A stretch of DNA of 6,797 nucleotides from an uncultured Alphaproteobacteria bacterium (GTDB lineage: Bacteria > Pseudomonadota > Alphaproteobacteria > Caulobacterales > Hyphomonadaceae). Below, in pieces: positions 6,771-6,797 of the stretch. The stretch lies in the NCBI GenBank assembly GCA_903831485.1, contig CAIKXW010000431.1, forward strand, positions 1 to 6,797, read 5' to 3'. Both the position numbers and the translations under genes were made by a program. Below the pieces are notes generated by a model. That model was not told the DNA's origin. It did not search any database and saw only the letters and a list, made by a program, of their open reading frames with translations. Numbering within the stretch: position 1 is the first letter of the stretch; each line of letters begins with the position of its first letter.

Positions 6771-6797
6771 CTAGTCCAGCGCCTTGAGACAGCTGGC
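6771..6797 (-). CDS. Possible 3' end of a minus-strand gene running off the window
   Basis: Read on the minus strand, the last 27 bases give an open frame ASCLKALD ending at TAG (6771-6773). Placing a converging gene here would make 6549-6770 a gap between two convergent genes, a usual home for palindromic repeats. Eight codons are far too few to identify a product or to be sure the frame is used; the window edge also allows other readings. Confidence 0.18.
   Translation of the reverse strand, partial: ASCLKALD

Larger units (their letters stand above)
6549..6797. other. Non-coding tail of the window
   Basis: Apart from the hairpin at 6561-6586, the palindromic element at 6609-6709 and the doubtful minus-strand gene end, I see no gene here. 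The open frames that cross the region read through the inverted repeats and have Arg/Pro-rich content typical of spurious translations. No tRNA or other RNA gene is apparent. Confidence 0.6.

Overview
The window is G+C-rich with strong G/C preference at third codon positions. It carries a large TonB-dependent receptor of the type abundant in aquatic and oligotrophic Alphaproteobacteria, a YgjP-type metal-dependent hydrolase, a large lipoprotein of unknown function, and a nested palindromic element in the last intergenic gap. Together these suggest an alphaproteobacterium, possibly of the Caulobacterales/Hyphomonadaceae kind. The placement is inferred from style and not from any marker gene.

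Layout: (1) 15-3824, plus strand, a complete 1269-residue outer-membrane TonB-dependent receptor with a GTG start and a good ribosome binding site, closed by a textbook rho-independent terminator at 3846-3880. (2) 3881-3960, a short G+C-rich gap with two small hairpins. (3) 3961-4692, minus strand, a YgjP/DUF45 (COG1451) metallohydrolase with an intact HExxH site. (4) 4693-4745, a 53-bp divergent gap. (5) 4746-6548, plus strand, a 600-residue predicted outer-membrane lipoprotein with an acidic linker; I do not recognise a named family. (6) 6549-6797, an apparently non-coding stretch with a 7-bp hairpin just after the stop and a 101-bp nested imperfect palindrome (6609-6709) that looks like a dispersed intergenic repeat. 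The last 27 bases may be the 3' end of a minus-strand gene.

How the genes relate: the receptor is a self-contained transcription unit with no transport, regulatory or enzyme partner in view, so its substrate cannot be named. It has no N-terminal signalling domain, so it is not a FecA-type transducing receptor. The hydrolase and the lipoprotein are head-to-head and probably share or overlap their control region, but no functional link can be shown from sequence. I see no phage, CRISPR, toxin-antitoxin, defence or biosynthetic system. The points most worth following are the uncharacterised lipoprotein and the palindromic element.
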